The notes beneath the pieces were generated by a model, which did no database searches, was not told the DNA's origin, and saw only the letters and a list, made by a program, of their open reading frames with translations. The translations under genes and the position numbers were made by a program. A stretch of 64,000 nt of DNA from Streptomyces sp. NBC_01476 (lineage in GTDB: Bacteria > Actinomycetota > Actinomycetes > Streptomycetales > Streptomycetaceae): positions 6,899,001-6,963,000 of the forward strand of contig NZ_CP109446.1 in NCBI RefSeq assembly GCF_036227265.1, in the 5' to 3' direction. Each line of letters starts with the position of its first letter. The stretch's first letter is position 1. Of this stretch, positions 26,760-35,756 are shown piece after piece.

Positions 26760-27212
26760 CCGGGTGCGCGAGCAGAGTGAAGTCGGCCCGGACCACCGTT
26801 CCGGGACGCAGGTGTCTCCGCTTGACCGCGGGGGCGTGCCCGGCTGCCGTCGCGAGGACGCTGAGGTGTCCTTCGGGCAGGCCGGCTATCGCGTAGTGGC
26901 CGTGTTCGTCGGTCGCGGTCCTCACGAGCCGGCGCCCGTGGCCGTCGATGACGATGACCGCCGCGTGAGGGACCGAACCGCGGCCGGCGAAGTACACGGT
27001 GCCGACGAGGTCCGGTTCCCGTTCCCCGAAGTGGTGACCGTGTGCAGGGAGCGCGGCGGGGTCGGGGAAGTGCAGGGCCGGGTCGTCCCCGAGCGGCATG
27101 ACGGCGTGCACGTACTGGAAGACGACCGGCAGCAGGGCGTGGGCGCGGGGCCGCCGCTGGTGGGAATGGACAGCACGATGAACAGGACCATGCCGACGGC
27201 GGGGAAGAGGCC
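26760..27212 (-). pseudogene. C-terminal relic of a membrane protein with a carboxypeptidase-regulatory-like domain
   Basis: Read leftward, one frame gives a terminal membrane helix (GLFPAVGMVLFIVLSIPTSG). After a one-base shift near 27130 a second frame gives LLPVVFQYVHAVMPLGDDPA, then a beta-rich domain (VGTVYFAGRGSVPHAAVIVI, GHYAIAGLPEGHLSVLATAA, VVRADFTLLA). The first part resembles the last helices of YhgE/Pip or DUF3533-type exporters; the second is a CarboxypepD_reg-like fold. The fusion is recognisable, but the rest of the gene is missing. The fragment is cut at about 27212 by the PaaX relic. Confidence 0.5.
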
Positions 27213-27667
27213 AGGGAGACCGTCTACTCCCTCACCAACGCCGGTTGGGAGCTGCTCAACGAGCGCCGCGACCGGATCTACGGCCGCGCCCCTTCTCCAT
27301 GGGACGGCCGATGGCGCTGGACGTCTTCCCTTCCGACGCCGGCGGGTCGGCGGCCGACCGGAGCATCGCCGCCCGCGCCTGGGACCTGGCCGCCCTCGAC
27401 CGTGACTACGAAGCCCTCCTTGCCGCGCACGCCCGGGCCCTCGACGCCCTGCGCGCCGGTGACACCGTGAGGCAGGCGGCGCTCACTGAGCGCGTCTCCC
27501 TGATCCACGACTTCCGCCCGATCGTCTTCGCGGACCCCGACATGCCCTCCGAACTGCTGCCGGCGGGCCGGCACGGCGGCGCCGCGCGCGCGATGTTCCT
27601 CGAATCCCTTGACCTGTCCCGCGAGCCGGCCCACGCCTTCGCCGACGATTTCATCGCCAACGCCTGA
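27213..27667 (+). pseudogene. PaaX-family regulator relic with internal deletion
   Basis: The first piece (ETVYSLTNAGWELLNERRDR, then IYGRAPSPWDGRW) is the end of the PaaX winged helix and linker. The second, from about 27320, is the C-terminal domain (AARAWDLAALDRDYEALLAA, LTERVSLIHDFRPIVFADPD, MPSELLPAGRHGGAARAMFL). The N-terminal helices and about 100 central residues are absent, and the two pieces are in different frames. PaaX regulators control phenylacetate and related catabolic genes in other bacteria. No such genes remain here. Confidence 0.65.
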
Positions 27668-27691
27668 CACCGCGGGCGGTCGGCTCCCGTT

Positions 27692-28150
27692 TCAGTCGGG
27701 CAGTGACGCGGCCTCGCGCAGCCGGTCCAGGAGCGCGTCCAGGGCTGTCAGCTCCGGTCCGTCGAAACCGGCGAACACCGCCCGCAGGTTGCCCGCGTGG
27801 ACCGACGCGGCCCGTGCCAGGACGTCGCGGCCCTGGCCGGTGATGACGGCGTGGGTCACACGCCGGTCGGCGGGGCACGGGCGGCGCTCGACGTAGCCGG
27901 CCGCACCTATTCGGTTGATCAGCCGGGTGATGCCCCCGCTCGTGAGGGCGATGTCCTCGGCCAGGGCGCCCATCGTCAACCGGCCTCCCTCGGAGCGGGC
28001 CAGGCGGACGAGCACCTCGAACCACACGTGAGGCAGCCCGGTCTCTGCCTGCAGGACCCCGCCCAGCCGGCGCTCGAGCTTGCTGGATGCTTCCAGCAGG
28101 CGGCCGAACGTGGTGATCAGCGGGTCGTCAATCGAAGAGGAGGAGGACAT
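27692..28150 (-). CDS. MarR-family regulator
   Basis: A 152-residue winged-helix protein (LTMGALAEDIALTSGGITRL recognition region, then GYVERRPCPADRRVTHAVIT wing). The helices at both ends are complete. It is divergent from the 28239 oxidoreductase gene, with an 88-bp gap holding a GTCAGATA palindrome. It is a likely repressor of the redox/hydrolase cluster. The Cys in RRPCPADRR could be redox-active as in some MarR sensors, but this is speculation. Confidence 0.88.
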   Translation of the reverse strand: MSSSSSIDDPLITTFGRLLEASSKLERRLGGVLQAETGLPHVWFEVLVRLARSEGGRLTMGALAEDIALTSGGITRLINRIGAAGYVERRPCPADRRVTHAVITGQGRDVLARAASVHAGNLRAVFAGFDGPELTALDALLDRLREAASLPD

Positions 28151-28179
28151 GGTCTCATCGTACGGCGAAAGCCTGACCA

Positions 28180-28213
28180 GTCAGATAAATTTGCTACGGT
28201 TGCAATATCTGAC
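28180..28213. promoter_or_regulatory. Probable MarR operator
   Basis: GTCAGATA and TATCTGAC form a perfect 8-bp inverted repeat separated by 18 bp. The centre also contains a TTGC...GCAA pairing. It lies 26 bp upstream of the oxidoreductase start and 30 bp from the MarR start, where a repressor could control both promoters. Confidence 0.65.
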
Positions 28214-28238
28214 ACGTCAACTATCGAGGTGGGAAGTC

Positions 28239-28868
28239 ATGCGCATCGCGATCATCGGAGCCGGGAACGTCGGCTCCGCCCTCAGCACCGCCGCCGTCCG
28301 GGCCGGGCACACCGTCTCGATCAGCGCGACCACCGCGGAGAAGGCATCGCAGGTCGCGGGCGCGACCGGCGCGAACGCAGCAGCAGACAACGCCGCCGCC
28401 GTCGCCGACGCCGAACTCGTCGTTTTCGCCGTGCCCGGAAACGCCGTCGTCGGCGTCGCCCGCGAGCTCGCTCCCGCACTCGCAGGGAAAATCGTCGTCG
28501 ACGCCAGCAACCCGCTGAACGACACCTACACCGATCTCAACATCGAAGAGACCGCCGCGGCCCAGAGCCTGCAGCGCTTCCTCCCGGGCGTGCCGGTGGT
28601 CAAAGCCTTCAACACGATCTTGGCCGGCCGTCTCGGAACTCCCGTCGAAGGGGACCTGCGTCTCACCGGCTTCTACGCCGGTGACGACACCGGGGGCAAG
28701 AACGCCGTAGCCGGGCTCCTCACCTCGCTGGGCTTCCGGCCCGTCGACGCCGGCGGGTTGCGGATGGCCCGCGCACTCGAGGAGATGGCCTTCCTCAACA
28801 TCTCGCTCAACGCCGGCAACGGCTGGGCCTGGCAGACCGGCTGGGCGCTGCTCGGCCCGACCTCCTGA
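28239..28868 (+). CDS. NADPH-dependent F420 reductase-like dinucleotide-binding protein
   Basis: 209 residues from the ATG at 28239, following a GAGGTGGGAAG purine-rich site. The N-terminal Rossmann motif is IIGAGNVGSALSTAAVRAGH. Then come VFAVPGNAVVGVA, VDASNPLNDTYTDLNIEETA and VVKAFNTILAGRLGTP, which match the NADP-binding F420-reductase/YrbA-like family. It may reduce F420 or another substrate with NADP(H). It is the first gene of a MarR-controlled cluster with a hydrolase and a SnoaL-like protein. Confidence 0.82.
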   Translation: MRIAIIGAGNVGSALSTAAVRAGHTVSISATTAEKASQVAGATGANAAADNAAAVADAELVVFAVPGNAVVGVARELAPALAGKIVVDASNPLNDTYTDLNIEETAAAQSLQRFLPGVPVVKAFNTILAGRLGTPVEGDLRLTGFYAGDDTGGKNAVAGLLTSLGFRPVDAGGLRMARALEEMAFLNISLNAGNGWAWQTGWALLGPTS

Positions 28869-28880
28869 AGGAAGCGGACC

Positions 28881-28937
28881 ATGAACAGCACCACCCCGAT
28901 ACCCGGCCTCCTCTTCAACGCGGGAAGCAGCGCATGA
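28881..28937 (+). CDS. Possible 18-residue peptide or gene remnant
   Basis: ATG 28881 follows a GGAAG site and opens an 18-codon frame (MNSTTPIPGLLFNAGSSA) whose TGA overlaps the next gene's ATG. It could be a leader peptide coupling translation. It could also be the scar of a deleted gene between the reductase and the hydrolase, since related clusters carry a dioxygenase there. The evidence is weak. Confidence 0.3.
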   Translation: MNSTTPIPGLLFNAGSSA

Positions 28938-29650
28938 CCGCGTTCGCCGCCCCCGTGGTGGTGACCCGGGGCGGGTCCGACGGACCTCTGGTCGTGCTGC
29001 TGCATGGTCGCGGTTCGCACGAAGGCGACATCATTGGTCTGGCGGGTGCCCTGCCCGATTCGCTCTCGTACGCGGCCGTACGGGCTCCGATCGCCGAGAG
29101 CGGCGGCTACGCCTGGTTCGCCAACCGTGGCATCGGGCGCCCGGTGCCACAGTCGCTGCGCGCCACCATGGACTGGTTCCGGCAGTGGCTCGACACCGTT
29201 GCTCCGCCCGGACGGCCGGTGGTGCTGATCGGGTTCAGCGGAGGCGCCGCGTTCGCCGGCGGCCTCCTGCTGGACGACCCCGCCAGGTACGCCGGTGCCG
29301 CCATCCTCTACGGCACCCTGCCCTTCGACGCGGGAGTGCCGACGGACGCCGCACACCTGGCCGGTCTGCCGGTCTTCGTCGCGCAAGGCGAACACGACCG
29401 CGTCATCCCCCGCGAACTCCTCGACCGCACCTGGCACTACCTGACCGCCCAGTCCGGGGCAACGACCACCGCACGGCGCGATGCCGTCGGCCACGGCATT
29501 GCCCCCGACGCCCTTATCGCCCTCGCGGACTGGCTCGACGCACAGGCGGCCCATCCGGTTGGCCGTGGCACCCCGCCCAACTCTGACACCAGCAGCGTCC
29601 TTCATCCGGACCTTCTGCCACCGGCACAACAAGAACAGAAAGCGAAGTGA
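28934..29650 (+). CDS. Alpha/beta hydrolase (phospholipase/carboxylesterase type)
   Basis: 238 residues. The oxyanion region is VVLLHGRGSHEGDII, the nucleophile elbow is LIGFSGGAAFAGGLLL (Ser in G-x-S-x-G), the Asp is in FVAQGEHDRVIPRELL, and the His is in AVGHGIAPDAL. The fold and length match small carboxylesterases such as the MhqD group, which accompany quinone-stress oxidoreductases in Bacillus. The start overlaps the preceding mini-frame stop, and the end overlaps the SnoaL-like gene's GTG. Substrate unknown. Confidence 0.85.
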   Translation: MTAFAAPVVVTRGGSDGPLVVLLHGRGSHEGDIIGLAGALPDSLSYAAVRAPIAESGGYAWFANRGIGRPVPQSLRATMDWFRQWLDTVAPPGRPVVLIGFSGGAAFAGGLLLDDPARYAGAAILYGTLPFDAGVPTDAAHLAGLPVFVAQGEHDRVIPRELLDRTWHYLTAQSGATTTARRDAVGHGIAPDALIALADWLDAQAAHPVGRGTPPNSDTSSVLHPDLLPPAQQEQKAK

Positions 29651-30021
29651 TCCACATGACAGACGAGACAGCACGCGTCCGTACCTCCGAAGAGGTCTAC
29701 GCCAGCCACGGTGCGGCTCTCATGGCCGAGGACCTGGACGGGCTCGTCGCCAACTTCGCCGACGACGCGGTGATCATCACCCCGTCCGGCGTGAAACACG
29801 GCAAGGAGGGCGCCCGTGCCAACTTCACCCAACTGTTCACAGACCTCCCGAAGGCCGACTGGACGATGGACACCACCCTGTTCGGCGGCGACATCCTCTT
29901 CCTCGAATGGAAGGCCGACTCCGCGATCAACCAAGCAGCGCACGGAGTCGACACCTTCGTCATCCGCGACGGACTCATCCACGCCCAGACGGTGCGCTAC
30001 GAGCTGTCCGCGAAGAACTAG
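29647..30021 (+). CDS. SnoaL-like / NTF2-fold protein
   Basis: Up to 124 residues: GTG start at 29647 overlapping the hydrolase stop, or ATG at 29656 (MTDETARVRTSEE). It has the single-domain NTF2-like cone pattern (VYASHGAALMAEDLDGLVAN, DDAVIITPSGVKHGKEGARA, DGLIHAQTVRYEL). Proteins of this fold serve as polyketide cyclases, isomerases or binding proteins. It is the last gene of the MarR cluster. Specific function unknown. Confidence 0.8.
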   Translation: MIHMTDETARVRTSEEVYASHGAALMAEDLDGLVANFADDAVIITPSGVKHGKEGARANFTQLFTDLPKADWTMDTTLFGGDILFLEWKADSAINQAAHGVDTFVIRDGLIHAQTVRYELSAKN

Positions 30022-30228
30022 CCGGTCAAGCCCGCCTCGCGGCAGCCGAAAGAGCAGCACTGTCCGAATGCAGCATGAACTGGGCCGACGGAAGGACCGC
30101 GCGCTCAGCACGCCGATCCCTGACGCAGACCTCCCTGGTCGGCAGCCTCGCCGCTACCGTTGGAAAGCCAGGCCCTGATGGCGCAGGGCGGCGGGCCCAT
30201 CTCACGGTCGCCAGCCGGTGCGCCAGTT

Positions 30229-31061
30229 TCAGTCGCTCTCGTTGCCGAGCCAGGCCAGGGCGGCGACGGCACTGTCGGGAATGATGTTGGGGTCCGTGCC
30301 GGCCTTGATGCCGCCGACGGTGAGCACGGCGGGCGTGGTGGCGGCGATTTCGCGCGAGCCGATGGTCTGGAGCCGTACCACGCACATTGCCGCCATGACG
30401 ACGGGGTCCACGGCGGCCTGCGGCATGGAACCGTGGGCTCCGCGCCCGTACGAGGTGATGCGGAGGCTGTCGGCGGCCGACAGGAAGGATCCCTGTTTCA
30501 CTCCGACGTAGCCTGCCGGGTGGACTAGGACGTGCTGGGCGAGGACGACGTCCGGCTTGGGGACGATGTCGCTGAGTCCGCCGTCCACCGTGGCCTGCGC
30601 GCCGTCGCCCTTTTCCTCCGAGGGCTGGAACAGTGCGATGAGGGTGCCTTGCCAGGCGTTCTTGGCCGTGGCCATGAGCTGTGCGAAGCCCAGCACGCAG
30701 GTGACGTGGACATCGTGGCCGGAGGCGTGCATGACGGGCTGTTCCTGTCCGTCGTCCCCGGTCACGGTGGCGGTCGACGCGTAGGGCAATCCCGTTGCCT
30801 CGCGGACGGGCAGCGCGTCCATGTCCGCGCGCAGGAGTACGGTCGGGCCGTCGCGTTGGTCAGGATGCCCGCGACGCCGGTGGTGCCGATGCTGTCGGTG
30901 ACGTCGTAGCCCCACGTGCGCAGGAGGTCCGCGACCCGTGAGGCGGTGCGCTGCCCGTGGTTGCCGAGTTCGGGGTGAGCGTGCAGGTCCTTGTATAAGT
31001 CTTCGGCGGCCTGACGGATACCGGGGAGTCCGGCGAGGACTCGGTCGGTCGGAACTGACAT
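30229..31061 (-). pseudogene. M20-family amidohydrolase, frameshifted and C-terminally truncated
   Basis: Start ATG 31061 after GGAAAGGAAG (MSVPTDRVLAGLPGIRQAAE). The peptidase M20 N-terminal domain is recognisable (DLHAHPELGNHGQRTASRVA). At about 30865 one G seems missing and the frame shifts, then TVLLRADMDALPVREATGLP, ASGHDVHVTCVLGFAQLM and LFQPSEEKGDGAQATV hold the metal-site region. In intact relatives the box reads HACGHDxH; here it is ASGHDVH. The protein stops after NIIPDSAVAALAWLGNESD, losing about 100 residues. Probably non-functional. Confidence 0.75.
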
Positions 31062-31737
31062 GATTTTCTTCCTTTCCTGCGGGCGCTGACGGCCGGGGAG
31101 AATTGCCCAGGAGGGCCTGGTGTGTGTGGCTGTCAGGATGGTTTGTTGTTCCACCGAGAGCCCTTGCGGCAGCTGCCGGCCCCGTCGGTGGGCGAGGAGC
31201 CGGAAGGCCAGGGCCAGGAGGATGCCGCAGATGATGCCGAGCGTGGAGCGGCCGAGATTCGCACCCTGCACGTAGACGCTGGAGACGGCGACGGCCACGG
31301 TGGCGTACAGGCCGTTGCCTCCGAAGACTTCCGGCACACGCCGTAGCAGCAGATCGCGTACCGCGGTGATGGTTCCCAGCAGGACGGCGGGTAGCCAGCC
31401 GAGTCCGGCAGCCAGCGTCTTCTGGGCGCCGGCCACGGACCAGAAGCCGATCACACCGGCGTCCAGGACGGTGAAAGCTGGCCCACTGGTCCTGGGTCAC
31501 CGAGATGACGAAGGCGAGCAGGGCGCCCGCGAAAGCGGTGGGCAGATAGGCAGCGTCCGTGAGGGCCACGGGGGTGCCGTGCTGGAGGAGGAGTGTGTCG
31601 CGGATCAGTCCGCCACCCAGTCCGGAGACTGTGCCCACGACGAGATAGCCGAAGAGGTCCAGCCCTTCACGCCGGGCCACGACACCGCCGAGTACACCGC
31701 AGATGACGACACCGGCCAGATCGAGCCAGCCGGTCAC
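31062..31737 (-). pseudogene. TRIC/UPF0126-family membrane protein, frameshifted
   Basis: From ATG 31737: DLAGVVICGVLGGVVARREG, FGYLVVGTVSGLGGGLIRDT and LPTAFAGALLAFVIS, the first half of a bacterial trimeric cation-channel-like protein. Near 31475 the frame changes and continues TVLDAGVIGFWSVAGAQKTL, VLLGTITAV-RDLLLRRVPE and GNGLYATVAVAVSSVYV. The second glycine-rich repeat is shortened at AV-RDLLL. No stop separates its C-terminus from the M20 gene in that frame. K+ or other monovalent cation permeation is known for the family. Confidence 0.72.
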
Positions 31738-32301
31738 CGCGTTGACCTCGTCCGGCGACAGCCATTAGCCCATGCCGTCGACCCTTCCGCCTGTGGGTGT
31801 GTCCCTGAGCGGTTTTCCCAGTTTTCCTGAGAATGTGCGGGTTCGGCCCTGAGTCCCACTTGTTGGGCTGGGAGGGGCCGGCATCGCTGTCGGGTGGATG
31901 AGGAGCAGCCCCGTGAAACCAGGATCACCGTGGTGTCGCCCTGCGGCAACTGGGGTACGAGCGGCGCAGCTGCGCCCGGCGCCGCACGGTTGGTTGCGTT
32001 GCGCATCATTCACTGGCAAGCGCAGGTGGCTCCGCTCGGATGCGATCAACATGATGCGGACCCACAGTGGATCTGTGCCTCCGGCCCCAATCTCGGGTAG
32101 GCGTGGCACTGACGAGGAGAGACGCGCTGCGAGACGCACGCATCCTCTGAGGGGCTGATCTGACCCGACCGGCCGGACTTCCGCAGGCCGGTCCGTGCCC
32201 AACGAGCTGTCCGACCAGGCTGCGGCCCCGGCCGTCCACGCCCAGGCCACGTCACGCGACGGTGCGAAAAAAGTTGTCCCCCTCAGCAAGGAGTGGCCTT
32301 G
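31738..32301. other. Gap without a recognisable gene
   Basis: The 564 bp upstream of the GMC oxidoreductase gene contain no frame with a credible start and protein-like composition. A purine-rich AAGGAG just before 32302 is the ribosome-binding site of that gene. The part at 31780-31840 is relatively T-rich. I see no IS ends or RNA gene. Confidence 0.4.
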
Positions 32302-33918
32302 ATGTCTCGACCCCATTACGTCATCGTCGGCGCGGGAACCGCCGGCCCCGTCGTTGCTGCGCGGCTGAGCGAGGATCCCGCGGTGGAGGTTGTCCTGCTT
32401 GAGGCGGGCAAGGAGAACACCTACGAGGCCAGTCGCACCCAGGGCGCCTTCACCAAACTGATGGGCAGCGACGCCGACTGGCAGTATGAGACCACGGCCC
32501 AGCCAGGCATCGGTGGCCGCTCGATCGTCCACCCGCGAGGGAAAGCCGTCGGCGGCTCGTGCATCCTCAACATCGGCGCGTGGCTCCGCGGAGCCATCGG
32601 CGACTACGACCGCTGGGCTCAGGAGGGCGCTGAGGGCTGGGACGGGGCCGAGGCCCTGCGTACGTACTTGCGCATCGAGGACACTGACCGCGGTCCTTCC
32701 CAGTGGCGCGGCTCAGGCGGCCCCATGACGCTTTCCGATCTTCCCTCCCCGACCTCTCTGGCGGACTCTTTGCTGTTCGCGTTCACCGAGGCCGGCTACG
32801 GGCCGCGCGGAGATGCCGACGGAGCCTCGCCCTATGTCGCCGACCGGTACCAGAGCATTTTCAAGGCGCGCGTGCGCCGTACCCCCGCCGATGCCTATCT
32901 CACGGAGGAGGTGCGTGCACGGCCGAACCTGCGCGTCATCACCGAGGCTGCGGTCACCAGGGTGGTGTTCGAGGGAAACCGGGCCTCCGGGGTCGTCTAC
33001 GAGCAGGGCAACTCGGAGCACACCGTCGAGGCGGAGCGCGAGGTGATTCTCTGCGCCGGTGTCATCAACACCCCGCAGCTGTTGATGTTGTCCGGCGTGG
33101 GCCCGGCCACGCACCTGCGCGAGCACGGCATCAACGTCGTCGCCGACCTGCCCGGCGTGGGTGAGAACCTGCACGACCACCCGACCACGCCTGTCGTGGC
33201 AGCCGCCCCGCAGGGCATCGGTGGCTCGTACCAGGGGGAGCCTACCTCCGACGAAGCTTTCACCCAGTGGCGGTTGGACCGCAGTGGGCCGGCGGCATTC
33301 TTCTCGCAGAACGGCGTCGGATTCGTCTCCCGGACAGCGGACGCCGCGTTCCCCGACTACGAGCTGCTCCTCGACTACAACCCCGACATCTCATCCGACA
33401 GCCCCGTCGCGGGCCCGACCGCCGGGTCCGCCGAGGTCGACCAGCGCAGCGGCTACAAGATCTGGGCAGTACTGCTGCACCCCAAGAGCCGCGGCACACT
33501 GCGCCTCGCATCCACGAACCCCCACGACAAGCCGATCATCGACCCTCGCTACCTCAGCCACCCCGACGACCTCCCGGACATGATCGACGCGATGCGCCGT
33601 GCCCAGAAAATCACCCAGTCGAAGTCCCTCGCGCCGTACACCGAGAAGGTTTACCCCGCCATCGGTGCACCCGACTCGGAGTTCCACGAGGCCATCCTGA
33701 AGAGCATGTACACCACATATCACCTGGTCGGGACCGCACGCATGGGTGACCTCTCGGACCCACTCACCGTGGTAGACCCCCAGCTTCGCGTCCGCGGCGT
33801 CACGGGCCTCCGTGTGGCAGACGCCTCCGTCATCCCCTCCCTCATCAGCGGTCACACCATCGCCCCCAGCGTCATGATCGGCGAGCGGATGGCGGAGCTC
33901 ATCCGCAATAACGGCTGA
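32302..33918 (+). CDS. GMC-family FAD oxidoreductase (choline/alcohol dehydrogenase type)
   Basis: 538 residues from ATG 32302, chosen over the GTG at 32293 because AAGGAG is eight bases upstream. The FAD Rossmann motif is YVIVGAGTAGPVVAARLSED. The GMC signatures are HPRGKAVGGSCILNIGAWLR and ILCAGVINTPQLLMLSGVGP. The C-terminal catalytic His is in TYHLVGTARMGD, with the second His in LISGHTIAPSVMIGE. It oxidises a primary or secondary alcohol of unknown identity. It has no close neighbour on its strand; the next genes are decayed TniB/TniQ on the other strand. Confidence 0.9.
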   Translation: MSRPHYVIVGAGTAGPVVAARLSEDPAVEVVLLEAGKENTYEASRTQGAFTKLMGSDADWQYETTAQPGIGGRSIVHPRGKAVGGSCILNIGAWLRGAIGDYDRWAQEGAEGWDGAEALRTYLRIEDTDRGPSQWRGSGGPMTLSDLPSPTSLADSLLFAFTEAGYGPRGDADGASPYVADRYQSIFKARVRRTPADAYLTEEVRARPNLRVITEAAVTRVVFEGNRASGVVYEQGNSEHTVEAEREVILCAGVINTPQLLMLSGVGPATHLREHGINVVADLPGVGENLHDHPTTPVVAAAPQGIGGSYQGEPTSDEAFTQWRLDRSGPAAFFSQNGVGFVSRTADAAFPDYELLLDYNPDISSDSPVAGPTAGSAEVDQRSGYKIWAVLLHPKSRGTLRLASTNPHDKPIIDPRYLSHPDDLPDMIDAMRRAQKITQSKSLAPYTEKVYPAIGAPDSEFHEAILKSMYTTYHLVGTARMGDLSDPLTVVDPQLRVRGVTGLRVADASVIPSLISGHTIAPSVMIGERMAELIRNNG

Positions 33919-34047
33919 ACGCCCCACGCGGTCAGCCGTCAGGCACACCGCATCCGGCGGAACGCCCATCGCCCGCCCTCAAGGCACCGGGCAACAGTCT
34001 TCCCGGGAAGGCAGCGGGATCTGGGTGGCAAAGCTCAGCGGGTGGTG

Positions 34048-34784
34048 TCACCTGGCCGGAACGCCACTCCGACTGCCTTGGGCTGTGGCGATGACTCGAT
34101 CGGCGACGAGCCGCAGGGCACTCTGGTACGCCTCGGCGTTGCCCCCTTCCTTCTGCCAGGCGCGGATGGTGACGGTCGAGGACCGCAGCGAGCCCAGGGG
34201 AATGTTGAGGTAGAGGGCGGGGCGCAAACGCTGGCCTGGGGCGGGGATGAGCTGCGTGGGTCGCCATCGTCCGTCGGAGCGGTAGCCGTTGGAGAACGCC
34301 GGCGCGCGGCAGGCGGGGCACTGCCAAACCAGAAGTCGGTTGTGCCGCTCGCAGAGAAAGGTGTGCGGGAGCCGCCAGGAGCCCTGCCAGACAGGGCCGC
34401 CAGGCACGTGGGTGGTGTCGCTCAGGCAGTCGGGGCAGTAGCGGCTGAAGGCAGTGAGCACCCAGCGGTCGTTGGCCATGGTGACGGGGCTCTGATGCCG
34501 CCCAGGTGGTCGACGCGCAGTGGCGTACAGCCGGGCGCTTGCCCAGCGAGGGTGAGAGCGTTGACTTCGGCGGGGTCCAGGCGGCAGACGGCGGCAATCT
34601 GTTGGGCCGGGCAGCCATCGAGGCGGACCATGTGGCGGGCAGGGAAGACCGGGCCCGTGGTGAGGCCGCAGAGGTGACCGAGATCCAGTGGCGGGACGGC
34701 GAGCCGGTGGGCAAGGCGCAAGAGGTAGCCGGGCAGCGGTTCGCCCGCCGCCGGGTCGATGCTCCGGGGCAGTGCAGTGGTCAT
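34048..34784 (-). pseudogene. TniQ-family transposition protein, frameshifted
   Basis: The first frame (PAAGEPLPGYLLRLAHRLAV, LGHLCGL, AQQIAAVCRLDPAEVNALTL) is the TniQ N-terminus. Near 34500 it changes frame to RWVLTAFSRYCPDCLSDTTH, SWRLPHTFLCERHNRLLVWQ, CPACRAPAF, the zinc-binding Cys/His region. A short tail ends at 34048. The N-terminus overlaps the end of the tniB relic by 4 bp. TniQ links target selection to transposition in Tn5053/Tn7-like elements. This copy is probably dead. Confidence 0.75.
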
Positions 34785-35756
34785 GCGGTGGCCGGGGTGG
34801 GGCCGTGATCGTCGGACGCGCCGTTGCGTCGGCGGCGCGTCCGAGCGGGGACGGCGGGGATCTCGCCAGCGTGGGCATCGCGGCCGGCGGCGTCGGCAAG
34901 GGTGAGCGAGAGGCTGTCGAGGAGAGGCCCGGTCAGCCGCTCGGTGCCGCTGGTGATCGCCTCGGTGCAGCCGTCTTCTATTAGCCGCTCCAGCAGGCCG
35001 ACGACACCGTTGGTCCGGGCGTAGAGGTACTCGGGCATCGTGCCGTCGGTGAGCATGCCCGGTCGGGCTTTGAGCAGCCGCAGGTGGTTCTCGACGCCGG
35101 CGAAGTGGGAGGTCCAGGCTGTGGTCTGCTCGGCGGTGTCCTAGCGGAACCGGTCGAGTTCAACAAGGTCAAAGCGGCGTTCGGTCCGGGTCGGCTCCCA
35201 TCCGTTGACCGGCCGACGACCTCGCCTTTGGGCGGCAGGGTGGCCTTCGTCCATGAGGCCGGAGCTGGGGATGTCGACGCCGACCAGGACGAGGGTGACG
35301 TGCATGCTCATGAACGCGCGGATCAAGTCCAGGGTGTCCTGGTCGTCGGCGCGGTGCATCTCAGCCGGGTGATGTCGTCGAGGATCAGCACCTTCGTGCC
35401 GTCATCGGTCAGCGAGGCAGCGACTTGGGCGACCAGCTCAGGAAGATCCATCCGTTTCGTCGGGGCACCGTGGAAGTCGAGGATCGCCTTGCAGGCGCTC
35501 TTGGGTTTCGCGGTGACCGGTGTCTGGACGTAGGCGACCGGCACCCAGGCATCCCGGGTGCCGGGAATCGTCTCGGGGTTCGTCCGGTGCAGCTCGCGCC
35601 AGGAGTCCTCAAAGGCGGCGGCGATCTCGCACACGGTCTCGGTCCTGCCCCGGTATCCGCCGCCGGACACGATCACCCCGGCCCGGGTCGCCGGGCGAGC
35701 CTTGAACGCATTCTGCCGGATCCGCGCCGACAACAGCCGGTCCACCGCGCGGCTCA
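34781..35756 (-). pseudogene. TniB-family ATPase, frameshift plus stop codon
   Basis: The N-terminal part (SRAVDRLLSARIRQNAFKAR, GVIVSGGGYRGRTETVCEIA with a Walker A-like loop, KVLILDDITRL as Walker B) is in one frame. Near 35335 it shifts to MHRADDQDTLDLIRAFMSMH, VTLVLVGVDIPSSGLM, ERRFDLVELDRFR. A TAG at 35141-35143 then interrupts the same frame, which continues TTAWTSHFAGVENHLRLLKA, ARTNGVVGLLERLIED to a stop at 34781. TniB is the AAA ATPase partner of the transposase; the 5' end is cut by the IS5 fragment. No tniA is present in the window. Confidence 0.78.
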
